From Chloroflexota bacterium (GTDB lineage: Bacteria; Chloroflexota; Anaerolineae; Caldilineales; Caldilineaceae): 5,410 nucleotides of DNA. The stretch is from positions 1 through 5,410 of the forward strand of contig QEUY01000319.1 in the NCBI GenBank assembly GCA_003577365.1, in the 5' to 3' direction. This document shows, piece after piece, positions 5,004 through 5,410 of this stretch. A program made the translations under genes and the position numbers. The notes below the pieces were generated by a model. It had not been told where the DNA came from. It did not search any database and worked only from the letters and a program-made list of their open reading frames with translations. Numbering within the stretch: position 1 is the stretch's first letter; every line of letters begins with the position of its first letter.

Positions 5004-5410
5004 ATGGACTTCACCCCGCCTGCCCGGGTCCAGCCGCTGGTCGCCCAGGTGCGCGACTTTGTCGAGCAGGAGCTTTTTCCGCTGGAGCCGGCTTTTCTCA
5101 ACCAAGAGTTTTCCACGCTTGTCCCCCAGCTTGCCGAAAAGCGCGCCCAAGTTAAAGCCGCGGGGCTGTGGGCGCCCTATCTGCCGCCGGGTTACGGTGG
5201 GCTGGGGCTGCCGCTGGTCGAATATGCGTTTATCAGCGAAGAACTGGGGCGCAGCCCGCTCGGCCACTATGTTTTTAACTGCCAAGCGCCCGACGTGGGC
5301 AACCTGGAAATTCTGATCCTCTTTGGCAACGAGGAACAGAAACGCACCTATCTGGAGCCGCTGGCGCGCGGCGAACTCCGCAGTTGTTTCGCTATGACCG
5401 AGCCGGAGAA
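5004..5410 (+). CDS. Acyl-CoA dehydrogenase, ACAD10/11-like, N-terminal part
   Basis: The first 135 codons of a flavin-dependent acyl-CoA dehydrogenase; the gene runs off the right edge. These cytoplasmic enzymes introduce the alpha-beta double bond in acyl-CoA during fatty-acid or related oxidation and pass electrons to electron-transfer flavoprotein. The visible part is the N-terminal helical domain: VRDFVEQELFPLEPAF (16-31), the GLWAPYLPPGYGGLGL stretch (54-69) and ISEELGRS (77-84). NCQAPDVGNLEIL (92-104) and then SCFAMTEPE (127-135) follow, the last being the FAD/substrate-contact motif at the start of the middle beta domain. The NCxAPDxGN and RSCFAMTEP combination resembles the ACAD10/ACAD11 branch and its bacterial relatives more than short-chain enzymes. 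The catalytic glutamate is outside the window, so chain-length preference cannot be judged. The gene is divergent from the MprF-like gene and has its own promoter at 4916-4944. Confidence 0.92.
   Translation, partial: MDFTPPARVQPLVAQVRDFVEQELFPLEPAFLNQEFSTLVPQLAEKRAQVKAAGLWAPYLPPGYGGLGLPLVEYAFISEELGRSPLGHYVFNCQAPDVGNLEILILFGNEEQKRTYLEPLARGELRSCFAMTEPE

Overview
This is a GC-rich bacterial window with four protein genes in a compact layout. Three genes lie on the minus strand and read leftwards; one lies on the plus strand and runs off the right edge. The gene content (an MrfA/Hrq1-type helicase carrying an HNH nuclease module, a short MprF-like membrane protein, an ACAD10/11-like acyl-CoA dehydrogenase and an SDR epimerase) reminds me of Chloroflexota (Anaerolineae/Caldilineae-like). 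That placement is an impression from protein style, not a test. I see no rRNA, tRNA, CRISPR array, insertion sequence or phage gene.

From left to right: (1) bases 1-71, minus, the first 23 codons of an NAD(P)-binding extended-SDR epimerase/dehydratase, with a strong ribosome binding site at 77-82. (2) Bases 72-283, a 212-base non-coding gap that is visibly less GC-rich than the genes. It holds a perfect 16-bp inverted repeat with a 77-base loop, a second competing inverted repeat, and a near-perfect 12-bp direct repeat; its function is unknown. (3) Bases 284-2980, minus, an 898-residue superfamily 2 helicase with a DUF1998-type zinc-binding C-terminus. An apparently intact HNH endonuclease module (about residues 678-755) interrupts the DUF1998 region. 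(4) Bases 3021-4880, minus, a 619-residue membrane protein with about seven membrane segments and an MprF-type aminoacyl-phosphatidylglycerol synthase domain. It most likely starts at a TTG codon chosen by a well-placed AGGAGG. (5) Bases 4881-5003, a short divergent promoter region with a near-consensus sigma-70 promoter facing right and a possible leftward promoter sharing its -35 region. (6) Bases 5004-5410, plus, the first 135 codons of an acyl-CoA dehydrogenase.

The synthase and helicase genes are 40 bases apart on the same strand with no visible terminator or promoter between them, so they are probably co-transcribed, although lipid aminoacylation and DNA repair have no obvious biochemical link. 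The epimerase may be read from the same transcript or from its own promoter in the 212-base gap. The acyl-CoA dehydrogenase is a separate, divergent unit.

The most interesting item is the helicase-HNH fusion. It puts a DNA-lesion-type 3'-5' helicase and a potential nuclease in one chain, inside what is normally a zinc-binding accessory domain. The neighbours are housekeeping-like genes, which favours a genome-maintenance role over a classical defence island.
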